Source of the DNA: Tetrastigma voinierianum | Taxonomy: Eukaryota; Streptophyta; Magnoliopsida; Vitales; Vitaceae | Direction of reading: 5' to 3' | Assembly: GCA_016808115.1 (NCBI GenBank) | Contig: JAEQBH010005394.1 | Coordinates: forward strand, 124,001-188,000 | Length of the DNA stretch: 64,000 nucleotides | Part shown: positions 33,435 through 46,199 of the stretch, in pieces | How the letters are laid out: each line of letters starts with the position of its first letter | How positions within the stretch are numbered: the stretch's first letter is position 1 | Notes under the pieces: model-generated | Database searches by the model: none | Seen by the model: only the letters and a program-made list of their open reading frames with translations | What the model was told of the DNA's origin: nothing | Program-made: the position numbers and the translations under genes

Positions 33435-35548
33435 GCGCCGGGATCTCGAGAATGAAACAGTGAAGAGATAGCGAGAGAGATGAGAAGAAAGTGAAGAAGT
33501 GGGAGAAGTTGATGAAGGATGAAGGATTCTTCTCCCCTCTTATGCAAATTCCTAACTGTATCGACCTGACAGCCGTGTGACAGCACGATATCGTGTTGCC
33601 CCCCACTTTCCGAACTCACCCTTTTCTTTCCTTTTTTTTAACCATGCTGCCACTCACACGCTTTTAACTCTTATTTGGCTTCTTTTTTTTTTTCTTTTTT
33701 TTATTTCTACTTTTATTTATTTATCTTGGACTTTCTTAATTTAAAAAATAATAATAAAAACCCAAATATAAAAATAATAAATCAACTTATAACACATTTT
33801 TTGGTAAAGTTCATGGGAATTTTAAAATAGAACAGGTGTATGTAAGATGTATTTGCGAGGTAATTATCATATTAGTCAGAAGAATTAAGTTGTTACGTTG
33901 AGAGATGCCATCTGAGTTAGGAGGCAGTAATAACAGTAAAACCCTATCATATTCAGAACTCAAGACGGGCCTTACTTGAATTTAAAATTTGCACGTATTT
34001 ATATAATTTAAATATTTAAAAATAATTTTTTTTATAAATTTTATTAAAATTGTTTTCTAAACCAAATTATATTAACAACCAAACATATTATTAAGCGTTT
34101 GTTTATAGATTATTTATGTATATAGTTGTTTGTTTGTTTTAACAGAAAATCATGATCATGATTCATTTCAAAAATATTTAATAAATTTTAAACTAAATTA
34201 CCTTTTAATAATGTATCTAGACTGTTTTTAAAAATAATTTTAAAATGCTTTTTTTCTGGTTGTTTCCTAGTCTTTTTTTTTTTTTTAATTGAAAATTCTT
34301 AAAAAATCAAAAAGATTATTTAAAATTTTTAAAACTGTTTTTTAGCCATTTACATCTGAACTGATTTTTCTTATTTGACTTTCTAAACTAAAATTTTGTT
34401 TATGAATTTATGTTTAAAAAATTAAAATTTTGTGATTCTTGTGAAAAGTAACGGCATGAGATATTTTGGGTGTATTTAGTTGATGTTTTTTTAAAACGAA
34501 AACAATTTTTAAAAACAAAAATAACATAAAAAATATATTATCTAAAAACTATTTTTTGTTAATTTTTTTGTGTTTTTTTATAAAAATACAAACTATAAAC
34601 TAAATATATTTGATTTTTATTTTTGAAAATTATTATTCATCAAAAATAATAATAACAAGAAAAATAAACAACACATTTGGGTGGTGGTTCAAAATAAAAA
34701 AACATTAAGGATAAAAACAGTTTCAAAAAACTAATAAAAAATAGTATTATTTATGTCTTTAAAAACTTGTTCCACCCCATTCATAAAAAGTAATTTATTT
34801 TCGTTTTTAATTTTTTTTTTAAATTAGGAATTAAAATTTTTATATTGTTTTCAAACTTGGGTGGGGTCAGGGGTGGAATACATCAGGTCAAAAGTGGGTC
34901 CATCTATTCAAAGACTAAAATAACTTTTAACCGAATAGGCAAAAGGCAGTGTGACATGACCGTTTCTTTGTTTATTTTTTCATCATCATTTAAATATAAA
35001 GTAAATAAGAAGATTCCCTCTTTATTTATATCTAAATATTTCCCTTTGTCCTTTCATTGAACGGATTTATTCAAAAACTTGTTTTAATTAAATTTTAAGA
35101 TGATCAATTTTGTTTGTTTCAAAAAAAAAGAAAAAAAAAATCAATTTTTTGTTTTTTTTTTTATTTTATGTTTTTATTTTATTTTATTTTTCTTGGGTCC
35201 TTTTCGGGAAGGGACTAGTGAGCTGGGCCATGACCTGTAAAGCAGTCTCAATCCATTAAATAATATAAAATTATTTTTAAAAAGATATATTCTTCTTTCT
35301 TTAGTGAAACCATGGAATTTGTAAGTATTAAATTATTGAAGTAATTAATGAATAAAGTTATTGTAAATTCTAGTCATGCGTCCCCTATTTTTTATCTTTA
35401 TTTTTAATATTAAATATATTAATAAATGTCTAGCATTTAGATAAGGATAAAGATGGTCTCAAAGTCAGCACCACGACAATAATCATGTAGAAGATGAAAA
35501 AAAATAGATAGTTAATAAGATATCATACTAAAAATAAATAAAAATAAG
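33435..35548. other. NOI 5' flank and AT-rich spacer
   Basis: 33435-33640 should contain the NOI promoter and leader on the minus strand, with CT-rich sequence typical of plant leaders. From 33640 to 35548 the sequence is very AT-rich, with long A and T runs and no protein similarity. The block 34470-34790 with many AAAAACAAAAA/TTTTTGTTTTT pieces could be an old MITE but cannot be bounded. Confidence 0.45.
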
Positions 35549-35553
35549 CTTTA

Positions 35554-35727
35554 TGTTATAAATATTTTAATGAATGACCATCATTATGAAAGGTGCTTTT
35601 GATTTAAATTGTAATATTTGGCGATTCTTACATTATAAGCGCATAAAATAGAGATTATCGAAGTGAAATAAATATCATCCACAAAAGTTTTTAAGTTTTT
35701 ATAGCATTTTTATTTACATTCACAATG
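35554..35727 (+). repeat. 5' LTR of copia element B
   Basis: Starts TGTTATAAATATTTTAATG and aligns with 41513-41680, but its right end is worn (ATTCACAATGG in place of ATTACAACA). The following CGTTATGTGC matches the post-LTR sequence of element A. Confidence 0.8.
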
Positions 35728-36584
35728 GCGTTATGTGCTTGATTACTCACAGCGATGGCGGAGTTTCGGACGTTTGTGGCGGTTTCGGACATTTGTCAAA
35801 ACTTCGCTCAGCTGCGGTCTATCCGAATTATGTTTGTTGTTGATTTGTTTTAAAGTTTTCACATATGTATTTCTTCGATATCCCCAAATTTGAAGTTTAG
35901 ATTCTTAATCTTGGAAATTGATTTGATCGTAGGATGCTTTTAGTTCTCTACTTAAATATTGGGAAATTGATGGCGTTTATTTTTGGATTTCTTGTTTGGC
36001 GATTGTTTTTGTTATTATTTTAATAGTCAAAACAATAAAAGGAGATGTAGCTTGTCGTGATTCAAACCAATGACTTCTATTATACGATTGTTTATCTCTT
36101 CTACCGTTTATGTTACTTTCTTCTTTTGTTATTTTTATTACATTTATCGTGGTATAATTTCCAAAAGCATTTGATACCTATTTTGATTGACGTAATAAAT
36201 TAGGTATAATTCCATATTGTCAGCAATTACAGCTAACATGCCTACACTTTGAATTCTAGAAGAATTCAATTTTGCCATCATTTCAGATGAATTTTGCAAA
36301 ACTCTTTAAATTCACGGAGAATTCACATTGCAATAATTAGGAAAATTTCGCTGCCTTTTTAATTATAGCGTAATTCATTTATTGCCGATAATTTAAAATA
36401 AATTTTGCAATATACTTTGAATTCTGTGAAGAATTTTTATAGCTATAATTCAGGCAATAGTGTCATTTATTTTTAGATTCCTGAAAAAAAAATATTTATT
36501 TATTTCTTCTTGTTAAATTTTGATCATTTTTATTACAAATTTTATTATTATTATTATTATTTTGGATCCTATTATTTTCAAAAT

Positions 36585-37455
36585 ATGTCTAATCTCACAA
36601 AATTAGAATTTGTTGCCCTTGATATTTTGGGAAGCAACTACTTATCACTTAGTTTTAAGCTATTTGAAATACGAAGCTTGGAATCTTGAACGGGAGAAAC
36701 CATCAAATAAACTAATGGTAAATCCTTGCGAGATCCTTAAAGAGCTAATTTTCCCTTTGTATCGTCTTGATGAAGTCTCAATAATGAATACCTTCGATAA
36801 AAGGTCGGTGAGGTCATCTGGCGGTAAAGACCCGATATAAACCAGAGAAAACGATAATACTCCCACAAAGCAAGATATGATTGGTTGCACTTGCGGCTTC
36901 AAGACTTTAAAGTCTGTTGCATGAATACAATTCGACTTTATTTAAGATTAGTTCGCGATTAAAGCGGGAGATATCAGGTGATGAGGATATGCTCCGAAAA
37001 AACTTTTACCACTTTTCACGCCTCCTAATGTGCTCTTGCAACGACAATATAGAAGAGCATCCGATTTGCTAATGTCTGAATTGATTGCATGTCTCCTTGT
37101 GGCTGAAAAGAATAACGAGCTTTTTACTTCAAAATCATCAATCTCGTCCCTCTGGTCACAAGCATTTCTGAAGCAAATGCTACTTTTGTCCCCTACTTAG
37201 CAGCAGACCAAGGGAAACACAAAAAATGGGCGTATGGGGAAGGGCAGGGCGTGGTGGTGGTCGAGGCAGTGCATTAGTGGTAATAATTCTGAACATCATA
37301 ACACGGTCCCTTCAAAAAATAAGAAAGGCAATTCCAATAAGGAAGATTTGCCAAATTCACGGCAACCAACGGCGGTATCACTCAAGCATGACAAGATAAT
37401 ACTGTATAGATGTGGCGGCGGTCGTGGTCACGTGCATCGTGCAATGAGCGTTTAG
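36585..37455 (+). pseudogene. Copia B gag remnant
   Basis: ATG at 36585 begins MSNLTKLEFVALDILGSNYL, the standard start of this copia gag type. The frame shifts soon after. A glycine/arginine-rich stretch (37220-37280) precedes a damaged zinc knuckle near 37405 (LYRCGGGRGHVHRA, where two cysteines of CX2CX4HX4C are lost). Confidence 0.75.
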
Positions 37456-37879
37456 TTTGATCTCACCACAAGCCTCAATCAAGACCAGGCAAAATATTGA
37501 AGTCAATTTCCTTGATGATGAGTGATGTGAATTAAGTTTGACCCACTTTGATGTTTGATTTCTTTGAAGTCCTGCGGAAATATTTTACATATAATTGGTG
37601 ATGGGCATGTCAATTCGATTAGTTCTTTTATTTATTTTAACATGTAATTCCTTTTCCTTTCAAGGAACCTTTCAATGTTCAGGTAGTATTTAAAGTTTTT
37701 TATTAATCCTCTAATCCTTATTTATATATATATATTTGAAGAAACATGGATGCCTCTACCGACTTGACACCTCGAGTCAAAATCCTTTGGAGATATTTAT
37801 GCAGCGGAGCGTGCTACGACTCGTTATTCTCGACAAAATAAGTATTTTCCCAATTAACATTAAGTATTCTAATATTCTT

Positions 37880-39240
37880 ATTATTTTCGATCTGTCGACT
37901 GTTGAGAGACTAGTGGAACACTATTATTATTCTCAGGTGGCACTATTCTCCACCTTCAAGATGCACTTTGTTCCCGCCACGATCAACGTAATTTACTTAG
38001 TTTTAAAGATATCATTTGGAATGGATACCATACAGAAACAATGACGATGAAACTGCCGAATTTCTCCTCATTCTCTTGCAACTCATGATGGCAAAAATGC
38101 ATTACGGAAAAATTGCGATCATTAGAATATGGTTTATATCCTCACCACCATTAACCTTTGTTGAATCTTATGCGATTCCCCGAGCCGAGTTCGGTAACTC
38201 AACCCCATCGTTTTATGGCATGAGCGACTTGGTCATCAGGCACCTCTATGCTTAGGTGTATGCTTCACGGTCTAATGGTCATTCTTACGACCTTGCGGTC
38301 ATATATCCGATCATACTAATTACAATTGTCTTGCTATCTTCGAGGAAAGTTTATCACTCGACCTTCTTCCTACCAGAAATTCGGATCGACACTCCTCGAT
38401 TTAGACGTATTGAGGAGACATTTGTGGACCTATCGACCAGTAGTGGACCCTTCGTTATTTTATGGTTTGCTTGTTGATCGTCCACTCGTTGGTCTCATGT
38501 TTTGCCTTCTTTCTACTAGGAACCTTGCTTATGCTCGTTTACTTGCACAAATTATCAAACTCTGCAGTTTTCTGAATCATCTATTAAGACTATACATTTG
38601 GATAATGCTAGAGAATTTTCTTTTCTATTTTTATGACTATTGCATGTCATCAGGTATAGAGGTTCAATATCCTGTTTCTCATACCCTTCTTCAGAATGGA
38701 CTAAGTGAATCTTTCATTAAGCATTTGCAATGGATTATAGACCATTACTCTTAAGAACTAGGTACCTTTATGCGCGGGGCATGCCTTATTGCATGCTGGT
38801 AATTTAATCCGTCTTCGTCCTATTGGTGATCATGATTTTTCTCCTTTACAAATTGTTTTTGGGTCCCAACCAAATATTTCTCATTTACGTGTCTTTGGTT
38901 GTGTTGGAGTTTAATGCCTTGTTCCTCAAAACAACGTTCTAAAATGGGTCCTCAACGTGGCGGGTATTTATGTGGGTTTTAACTGCTGCATCGATTATCC
39001 ATTACCTTGAGCCTTTAATAGGGAATCTTTTTACTGCTCGTTTTGCATATTGTCATTTTGATGAATCTGTTTTCCCACCATTATGGGAAGATAAGCCAAA
39101 TTCTAATAAATTGCGTTAAATTACTTGGAATACACCATCATTGTTGCATCTTGATCCTCGTACTAAACAGTCTTAACTAAAAGTTCAAAGAATCATTCAT
39201 TTACAGGATCTTGCAGATCAATTCTGAGATGCTCAGATCT
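37880..39240 (+). pseudogene. Copia B protease/integrase remnant
   Basis: Protease sequence before 38010 is weak and has no legible DSG. The integrase is clear in pieces: a DLVIRHLYA region matching the HHCC zone, an LDNAREF-like stretch (38590-38620), DYCMSSGIEVQYPVSHT, NGLSESFIKHLQ, then the C-terminal HLRVFGC and FDESVFPPL blocks. Multiple stops separate them. Confidence 0.78.
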
Positions 39241-39649
39241 AGAATAAAGTACTAAAGTCACATATTCATTTGTTAATGCACCGACACATATTGAGATCCC
39301 TATGGGGAGTTCGGGAATGCTATGGCAGGTACATCTAAACCACGTCTAAAGCGTGGAAGACCGATCAGGATCAAGATTCTTTCCCGAGGAAAATAAAATC
39401 TAATAAGTTGCTTGCCACATGTAAAGTATAATTTTGATGAAATTGCTCACGAAGAGCTATTACAATCTGGTCGGCTCTGTTGAGCCAAACGCGTGCGAGG
39501 GTTAAAGGAAACAACTACAAGAGTGGCAATAGCCGACGAATTATCTCTATAAATAGAAGAGATCTCTATAAATTATATGAATCAAGAAGGAGAAATATGG
39601 GATAGTAGACATACTCTTGTCAAGCGATGCTTTTTCTTTGAGTGGCTAG

Positions 39650-41270
39650 GGCATCATGCAAAATAACGATGATCAAGAGCCTGGCGTAAATGAATGTCGA
39701 AATCGACATGATTGGGAAAAATGGAAGAAGCCGGTGGTGGAAGCTGAGATTGTTTGCTTCAAAGAGTATTTAGACCAGATGGTTCCAACACTTGAAAATG
39801 TTAAGTCTGTTGGATATAGATGGGTCTTTGTACGAAAAAGAAATGAAAATAATGAAATCGTACGATATAAAGCTCGCCTTGTTGCACAAGGTTTTTCACA
39901 AAGACCCGGTATTGACTATGAGGAGACATATTCACCAATAATGGATGCAATCACCTTTAGATATTTAATACATTTAGCAGTTTTAGAAGGACTAGAAATG
40001 CATTTGATGGATGTTGTCACAACATATTTGTATGGATCCATAGATAGTGACATATACATGAAAATCCCTGAAGGATTTACATTACTTGAGCTTGAATTTT
40101 TCAAAACCACGTGGTATGTATTCCAATAAAGTTGCCTGATCCTTGTATGGTCTCAAACGATCTTGTCGGGTAATGGTACAAGCGTTTGAGTACATGCTTA
40201 TTGAAAGAAAGGATAATATACCAAATAATTCAAAATGCGCCCATGTGTATTTATCGAGAAAAGCAGTCGGTTTTGCTTGATAATAGCGGTATATGTGGAT
40301 GATTTGAATCTAATAGGGACCGCTTGTGAAGGGCTTCTAGAAGCTGGCGATTATTTAAGAAGGGATTTGAGATGAAGATCTAGGTAAGACTAGATATTGC
40401 CTCGGCTTTGCGGTCAGTATTTTCAAATGACATTTTGTCCATCGAATCAACATCTGTTGAAAAAGTCGCGACGGCACTACGTGAATGAGAGTCCATTATA
40501 ACTCACTGTGGTTTGTAAGATCAGCGAAGTGGATAAAGAGACTCGTTTAAGTCCTAAGAAGAGAATGAGAAACTTCAGCGTAGTCGTAATAAATGCTTAA
40601 GTCTGATTAGACTGTACAATGTATCTTCTTGAGTGTGCGAGGCCGGACGTAGCTGCTTTAGGTGAGCTTTGCGAGGTATAGCTCAACGCCTGCTGCTTGG
40701 GCATTGGAGCGGTCAAAACATTTGTTGAGATACACTTTTTATTGGAGCAAGTGATATAGGGCTGCTTTATTCTAAAGTCTGGCCAGGAGTTACTTGGTTA
40801 TGCGTGCGAGAATACCTTTTGGATCCCCATAAGGCTCGATCCTGTCAGGGATATGTATTTACTTGTGGCGTCTTCTTTGTCTCTTGGAGATACATTCAGC
40901 AATATGGTGGCGACCTTCTCCAAATCATTCGAGACTGATAAGCGATACATGAGACGCGAGGGAGTGCATGTGGTTAAGATCCATGATTCAACATATTGAC
41001 TCACAGTAGTGCTTCTCTATTTAAACAACGCAGCATCATTATATGAAGATATCGCTGTCCTTGCAACTCAAAGGCGGATACATCAAAGAGACGAACCAAG
41101 CATATTTACTCGAAGTTAACTCCTGCATGAGCTTTAAAGCAGTAAGTGAATTGATATACAACAAATCGGGTTTAGTGATAATCCACTGTGATTTATTCAC
41201 TAAGGCGTTACTGTACGGCAGCGAAATTTATGCCAAATTGGAATGAGGGAGGCTCAAGATCTCCAAATTG
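39650..41270 (+). pseudogene. Copia B reverse transcriptase and RNase H remnants
   Basis: The open frame 39656-40129 is the best-preserved retroelement protein in the window: GYRWVFVRKRNENNEIVRYK, ARLVAQGFSQRPGIDYEETY, SPIMDAITFRYLI, then DVVTTYLYGSIDSDIYMKIP. This is the N-terminal half of the Ty1/copia RT (RVT_2). After a stop at 40129, YVDD is still legible near 40290 as AVYVDDLNLIG. The RNase H end (LATQRRIHQRDEP, then NPL-FIH-G) lies at 41050-41220 with stops. Confidence 0.88.
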
Positions 41271-41512
41271 AGATATTATGTGACGTGGGGGAGTCTTGAA
41301 TCACTCGAGGGTGTCTTATGCTAACTCGTGGCCCCAGGTTTTTATCGAATTTGGGTTTTATAATGGGTTTAACGAGACGGGTTATCGCACCCGAAATAAA
41401 TTGTACTCTTTTAATTCATTTATGTTTTTTTTTGTCAGCTGGGTTTTTCGTAGTAAGGTTTATTGAGGCATGTTCTTTGATGTTATGGTCGTTAAAGGGA
41501 AGTGTTATAAAT

Positions 41513-41680
41513 ATTTTTTAATGAATTACCCGTCATTATGAAGGTCCTTTGAAAAGTTTTACTCAATGTAACGCTTTTAGCGCCCCAATTATAAGCTACA
41601 TAAATAGACACTTATCAAAAAAAGATTATCATAAGTTTTCTTCTCCATCTCCGTATCTTTATTTTATTTCTATTACAACA
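41513..41680 (+). repeat. 3' LTR of copia element B
   Basis: Starts TGTTATAAATATTTTTT and ends TTTCTATTACAACA. It is followed by CTTTA, the same as the five bases before the 5' LTR. Confidence 0.92.
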
Positions 41681-41685
41681 CTTTA

Positions 41686-42742
41686 CTTTTTTTAATTATT
41701 TTCCCTTTTTTTTATTTTATTTTTTTATAACTAAATATTTTAATTATAATATGGTTAACTATCTCAATGAAACTCAAACCCGAGACCCCTTCATTCCTTT
41801 TACCTTATTTTTTTTTGAAACATTGAGCCGCTCTATTACATGACTAAACATAAAGGACATTTTTAAAATATTTTGATATTATCAAAAATTGTAAATAAAT
41901 TTTAAGAATTATTATTTGATAATGTTTTTAAAGAAATGGTTCCTAAAAATAATTTATATGTTCTCATTAAGCCACGTCCCCACTCATCACAAATTTGCAA
42001 CGTTAAAGCCTATATGGTAGGGAAAGGGAAAAAAAAGGCCATTGAAAACCAGCATTATGAAGTCATGGGGCCAATTAAAAAAAAAGAAAAATAATTGATA
42101 AAAAGTATGAGATGGGTCACTTTCAATTAAGTCTAGTCTTTGAACAATCATTCTTATTATTATTATTTATAAAAAAAAACAAAATAAATTTGAAATTTTA
42201 AAATTGAATTTTGTAAAACGTAGACTTGACTGCATGAATAAATCATAGATTTGAATTTTATTTTTTAATCTAATATTATCATAAATATAAGTGTGCTTAA
42301 AATATATATGAATGTTTTAACAATTGGGTGATTGAATTAAAAAAATTATCGGGTCACAATTTACAATTTAGAAACTGAACCAATGATTGAATTGGATCAA
42401 ATCCAATTTTTAAAACACTTATATATATTAAAAAAACCTCAATTTGAATTGAATGTTGGTGGCCTTGTACTTTTTGAAAGCCGCATCAATTTTCGCTTCA
42501 AGTCCCGATCTCAGCTAATGGGTTTTTAACGGGCTTGACCCACTTCCACCTTTTTTGACAAATGGCCCACACGGGCTAATTGATGTCCCTGGTTTTAGAT
42601 TGAGCCCAAATATAGATCCACTGGCGGGATTAGCCTAATGTACCAAAAACTCTGGCCTAACTCCATAAATTTTGTATTTTAATTATCAATAAATAATATG
42701 ATTATGAATACAAATTTCTAGACATGTACCTTTACATCATGT

Positions 42743-42791
<49 letters not shown>

Positions 42792-43667
42792 GTGTTCTGC
42801 GAGCATGTGTATATCACATAGACTAAGTCTTAAACGAGTTTGAAGGGACTATAAGACCGTAAAATTCTACAATATAACACAGTATTGGAGTCGAAAATTT
42901 AGTTTAGGAGGTATACATTGACAAACTTTGAACTGTACTATAGTGATATAGAATTTTACAGCGGGTGCATAATTACGGATGAGTGTTTGAATTCACTCGG
43001 CTATTAGTTAAGTCTATCACTCATTTTTAAGAGAAAAATTATTTTATTTATTAAAACTAATAATATATCGATAGAAATATAGAATCAAAATTTTATTCAT
43101 ATAGGATAAAATAACATTCAGGTTAATAATATAATTAATTGGTTTACCATCAAACAGAGGTGGACATAGGAGGTAAGGCTCAGGGGGGATCATTTTTTTA
43201 TTTTTTATTTTTGTTTATGAGGAAATCCAACCATGGAAGGAAAATATGTCCCCCTAAAATCTCATAAATCCTATACCATTAAGCCCTTTCACACTCACTT
43301 TTAGTTCCATATTTGTAAGTTTTATATAATTTTCTTTAGAGTTATTTTTTGTTCCTGAAAATTTGGAGGGGAAATCAAAGGAAATAAAATAAGAAATAAA
43401 ATAAAATAGAATTAAATTGCATATAATATTTTTATTTGCTATTTCAAATCAATGTTATTTGTTTAAAACTCATCGATATAAAGGTTAAATAAATTTAAAT
43501 ACTTAAATTTATAAGTACTTTATTTAGAAAAACATGAAATATGACACAACATGTTAAAGGCTGATCTATTCACTTTTATTTATAACATTATAGTATTTTA
43601 CTATCACGGATACTCGAACTTGGTCTTTTCTTATGCCCATTCCAACCCTTTAACCAATGAGTGAGAC
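41686..43667. other. AT-rich spacer between copia B and copia C
   Basis: No coding similarity on either strand. It contains a perfect AT microsatellite (42747-42788) and otherwise low-complexity sequence. It ends at the left target copy (TTTAT) of element C. Confidence 0.5.
42747..42788. repeat. (AT)21 microsatellite
   Basis: A 42-base run of alternating A and T, self-complementary and able to form a cruciform. Confidence 0.95.
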
Positions 43668-43672
43668 TTTAT

Positions 43673-44135
43673 TGTTAGATTTTCTATATTGGCTCAACTT
43701 GTAGGAGTTGTATAAAAGACAAGATAAGGTAATGACTATTAGGCCCATACGCTGAGAGCATGAGGTTAGATTCCACCTTACCCACATCCTCAGATGGGAT
43801 AATGGACGGTCCGGTGATCATTCGTAGCAAACTACTGGACCCCGGGTTTACTATAAAAGGGAGAGAGCCATCTCATTCTCATCCCATCTAGTTCTCAAAA
43901 CCGTAAGTTCACTGTAGAGAAGGAGTGCTATCATGGAGGAGCTAGTGGAAGAGGAAGACCAAGATCGTATCCACAAGCCACTTCGCTCTTCCTCATCGGG
44001 TCAAGGCGGTCACCTGTATCTACACCACACGAGGTATAATTCTCGAACCTATAATCTATGGGCCTTGATTTTCATTTCGCATTAATCTGTGATCAAGATA
44101 TAAAGAAGGTTATCGGTTAACGTAATTTTCTAACA
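43673..44135 (+). repeat. 5' LTR of copia element C
   Basis: Starts TGTTAGATTTTCTATATTGG and ends GTAATTTTCTAACA. It contains GTTAGATTCCA, ACCCACATCCTC, ACTATAAAAG (a likely TATA box at 43851-43860), AAAACCGTAAG and GGTTAACGTAA, all repeated in the 3' LTR. Confidence 0.92.
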
Positions 44136-44165
44136 CTTGCACAGAGCTGTTCTGTATTCATGATG
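44136..44165 (+). promoter_or_regulatory. Damaged tRNA primer-binding site of element C
   Basis: CTTGCACAGAGCTG directly after the 5' LTR resembles TTGGTATCAGAGC, the complement of the initiator tRNA-Met 3' end, with central changes. Confidence 0.55.
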
Positions 44166-45460
44166 TTTGATCTTTACGAATGACCGTAAATCAATGAAAT
44201 CGCACTGGGCAAAAGAAAAAATTCATCGCATAGATATGATCATGCTTTTTCCGGTTTTTTCTTTAATGTTTATGGATGTGCTTTGCGATGAAAAATTGCG
44301 GGAGTCATTGGTCATCTCAATCTTTCTTTATGTAATTTTATTTGGGTCCATGATTGACTATTGTAATCTTGCTGTAATTATTCACGCAATATTGGGCGTG
44401 TTTTGTAGAGACATTCGCAACTCCATGTGGTTCTCTGCTCCTCTCCCCATCCGCCCCTCCCGTACAGATCTCTCCCCATACGTAGAGCACTCCCTCCCAA
44501 GATCTTCAAGGTCAGACAGATGCGCATAGCACCGCTGTGTGCAGCCTGGCTGACGGGGAAAGGAAACGTCGGCGGCGGGAGCGGAACCGGCGGAAGGGGG
44601 AGAGGAAACTGACCCGGGGAGCAGGGGGACTAAGTTATGGAATTTAAAAACTCCTATTTATTTTCACAAATGGGACGTTATGAACTCAAAAATCCCTTAT
44701 TTATTTTCAATAAATGGGGATCGGGGTTATGGAATTTCAAAAATCCCTTATTAATTCTTCAACAGTCGAGTTTGACTTACTTATATTTAATGCATTTAAA
44801 ATCAGAATTGACTTCTGACTTTTTGGACCGTTTTGGCCAAAAATTTCAGAGTAAGCCCATTAACATCCAGAGATTTCATTGATGCTTTTATTGGCAAACT
44901 AAATACTATAGGTTTAAAATTATTGAGTATGCCAGGAGTAGCCAAAGCGACTCCTGACTTGCTTAATAATGTGATTTTCCAGAACGCTGCTATTGTGGTG
45001 CAAGAATTACAAATAAATCTAATATGCATTTTGCAATTATATTTAAGGTTAAAATTGGTCACCTGCCCCACAGTAAAGTGGGATCGATAAATAAGAATAT
45101 GATTGGAATATAGTAATAGGAGTATACCGAGATTAATGGGTCCCTATGCCCATGTACTAGATAATTATTGTTTTATCACCTATTAGCTATATAAAATAAA
45201 GTTAGATAAAATCCTATGTGGTACGGGTTCGCCTTAAAGGGAGACAAGATTTTTATCACTAATAATTAGCGTGGTTAGTTATTAGATAAAGTAAATAATT
45301 ACTATAATGCCATTTAATAATTGTTGTTTAAACTTATAGTAAGCATATAATTTTGTCCTTTTGGCAAAGATTGTAACACCGTCACGATCCAACCTTCGCT
45401 TATTCCCCATATTGTCCGGCGATAATTATAAAACTATGGAAAGATAAAGCCGTGATTAGG
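44166..45460 (+). other. Leader region of copia element C
   Basis: Sequence between primer site and gag. It includes a GC-rich stretch at 44420-44630 that contrasts with the AT-rich surroundings, then TTTATTTTCA(C/A)-type repeats at 44640-44760. The short frames of 60-120 codons here match no protein family I know. The piece 45120-45340 (AATATAGTAATAGG, GGGTCCCTATGCCC) may be a separate insertion. Confidence 0.45.
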
Positions 45461-45479
45461 GGGTGTATGGATTCTCCAG

Positions 45480-46190
45480 ATCTCGCTCTCAGATAGATGA
45501 GCCAAACTCCAACGGAAAGCAAAGCACTGTGCCAATCAGGCATTATACGAGCGATGGGAGATCCAACGTTTTAAGATGATGGTTATCAAGACCCACATCA
45601 GCTTATACAAGGGATCATCTCGAATGCAGAACTGCGTAAAGAAGGCCATCGATGAACAGCCAGAGCTCCGATAAAGCCCAAGCTAAAGACCCTAATGGCG
45701 AAATTGTGTTCTACGAGGCTAAGTTTAATAAAACGCCAGAAAGAGACATATAATCTTACTTATATAGTCAGTCAACCGAAGGTCCTCACGTCGATTGCCG
45801 TAGTCATCTTAGTCCATTTTATCTTGACTTCACTGCCAGCTGACTATACAGCATTTAAGGTCTCCTACATGACACATAAGGAGAAATGGTCAGTCAATGA
45901 ATTGCTGAACATGTGTGTCCAGGAGGAAGGCAGGTTGAAGCAAGAGAATTGGAAACAGTGAATCTTGTGTCTCACAAGAAAGGTCAAACCAGCAAATCCA
46001 AAAGTGATCCAAAAGATAAAGGCAAGGGTGTAGCTGTCCCCATAAAGAAAATGTATGGACAAAAAGTTACCAATTTGTTTTTCTGCAAAGCAAAAGCACA
46101 CATAAAGGCGAATGACAAGATCGTGATACACGTTAAAATGGCAGACGACATCGTGCCACAAGTGTTATGAATCAAATTTTGTAAATTATC
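45480..46190 (+). pseudogene. Copia C gag remnant (UBN2 type)
   Basis: The stretch near 45555-45690 matches gag around ERW-RSN and KKAIDEQPESSDKA. The open frame 45695-45961 gives LVHFILTSLPADYTAFKVSY and KWSVNELLNMCVQEEGRLKQ, the hallmark end of the copia UBN2 gag domain. A lysine-rich linker and a broken zinc knuckle (LFFCKAKAHIKA) follow to 46170. Confidence 0.82.
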
Positions 46191-46199
46191 ATGATTTAC

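Larger units (their letters stand above)
35554..41680 (+). mobile_element. Ty1/copia LTR retrotransposon B, degenerate
   Basis: LTRs at 35554-35727 and 41513-41680 with CTTTA flanks on both sides (35549-35553 and 41681-41685). The 3' LTR has perfect TGTTAT…CAACA ends and a purine tract AAAGGGAAG just before it. The order of domains is gag, protease region, integrase, RT, RNase H. It is the same family as element A but in opposite orientation, and the target duplications differ, so the two inserted independently. Stops and frameshifts break every domain except a 157-codon RT stretch. Confidence 0.93.

Noticed and set aside
44167..44529. 120-codon frame in the leader of copia C
   Set aside because: No gag or other similarity; it precedes the recognisable gag at 45.5 kb.
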